Shown in pieces: positions 63,201 through 64,000 of a DNA stretch of 64,000 nt (its first letter is position 1; every line of letters begins with the position of its first letter). The DNA lies in contig JAWZYU010000028.1 in the NCBI GenBank assembly GCA_038380435.1, positions 40,607,095-40,671,094 of the forward strand, given 5' to 3'. The translations under genes were made by a program, and so were the position numbers. Origin of the DNA: Ryuthela nishihirai. Its lineage: Eukaryota > Arthropoda > Arachnida > Araneae > Heptathelidae. The notes beneath the pieces were generated by a model, which made no database searches, was not told the DNA's origin, and saw only the letters and a list, made by a program, of their open reading frames with translations.

Positions 63201-64000
63201 ACACACAACAGATTCAATGCAAAGCATAGGCTTAGCACAACTGATTCAGTACAAAGCATAGGCTTAGCACACACAACAGATTCAATGCAAAGCATAGGCT
63301 TAGCACAACTGATTCAATGCAAGCATAGGCTAAGCACACACAACAGATTTAATGCAAAGCATAGGCTTAGCACAAATGATTCAATGCAAAGCATAGGCTT
63401 AGCACACACAACTGGTTCAATGCGAAACATAGGCTTAGCACACACAACAGGTTCAATGCAAAGCATAGGCTTAGCACAACTGATTCAATGCAAAGCATAG
63501 GCTTAGCACAACTGATTCAATGCAAAGCATAGGCTTAGCACACAAAACTGGTTCAATGCGAAACATAGGCTTAGCACACACAACTGGTTAAATGCAAAAC
63601 ATAGGCTTAGCACACACAACAGATTCAATGCAAAGCATAGGCTTAGCACAACTGATTCAATGCAAAGCATAGGCTTAGCACACACAACTGGTTCAATGTG
63701 AAGCATAGGCTTAGCACAACTGATTCAATGCAAAGCATAGGCTAAGCACACACAACTGGTTCAATGCAAAGCATAGGCATAGCACAACTGATTCAATGCA
63801 AAGCATAGGCTTAGCACACACAACAGATTCAATGCAAAGCATAGGCTTAGCACACACAACAGATTCAATGCAAAGCATAAGCTTAGCACAACTGATTCAA
63901 TGCAAGCATAGGCTAAGCAAACACAACAGATTTAATGCAAAGCATAGGCTTAGCACAAATGATTCAATGCAAAGCATAGGCTTAGCACACACAACTGGTT
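60266..64000. repeat. 32/36-bp satellite, continuing past the window
   Basis: More than 100 units built on GATTCAATGCAAAGCATAGG and CTTAGCACAACT (32 bp), mixed with a 36-bp form ending CTTAGCACACACAACA. Subtypes: GGTTCAATGCGAAGC, GCATAGGCTAAGC, and a 31-bp form lacking one A (AATGCAAGCATAGG). The first units (60180-60360) are diverged. Longer blocks repeat (for example 61836-62087 and 62611-62826). Small predicted proteins (67-83 aa) on both strands are repeat translations. Confidence 0.95.

Overview
This is eukaryotic, almost certainly invertebrate animal, nuclear DNA. The reasons are tRNA-headed SINEs with Pol III A and B boxes and target-site duplications (TSDs), remnants of two kinds of non-LTR retrotransposon, Tc1/mariner-like fold-back elements with TA flanks, and several kilobases of minisatellite. 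I see no intact host gene, rRNA, functional tRNA, operon or CRISPR. The species cannot be named from the sequence alone. Most open reading frames here come from repeats: SINE-A copies, or tandem repeats whose period is a multiple of three.

The dominant repeat, called SINE-A here, is about 385 bp. It has a tRNA-like head (A box near TGGCTCAGTCGG, B box GGTTCGAGTCC), a conserved middle containing GGGACGTTAAGCCGTGG and GCACGTTAAAGAACACG, and a tail built on AACCC. Roughly 45 full or partial copies lie on both strands, perhaps a quarter of the window. A second family, SINE-B (about 200 bp, head TGGCCGAGTGGTTAGCGCGC), has about seven copies. Further families defined here are family C (about 540 bp, two copies), family D (several fragments), fold-back family E (five loci), family F (one 279-bp copy) and MITE-G (182 bp).

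Layout: 1-9.3 kb holds fold-back E, SINE-A arrays and a nested SINE/family C/SINE stack. 9.6-10.9 kb is a 32-bp minisatellite. 10.9-19.8 kb has nested SINEs, pyrimidine-rich tracts and an antisense reverse transcriptase (RT) remnant. 19.8-22.5 kb is a broken RT element with SINEs inserted in it. 22.6-29.3 kb is SINE-rich, with a six-unit SINE array. 29.6-35.9 kb is a 36-bp minisatellite and 37.2-38.5 kb a 57-bp one. 39.4-59 kb has more SINEs, fold-backs, an RTE-like LINE tail and palindromes. 60.3-64 kb is a 32/36-bp satellite that runs off the window.

The most interesting structure is a multimeric form of SINE-A. Six separate loci carry tandem copies of its 3' half with the same junction (tail joined to GTTAAAGAACACG) and a period of 169 bp, or 159-160 bp where the unit has a deletion. 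A seventh array, 24.9-26.4 kb, uses the other GTTAA motif in the element. Several of these multimers sit between short TSDs, which suggests they insert as units or expand in place soon after insertion. The nested insertions give a readable relative history of the families.
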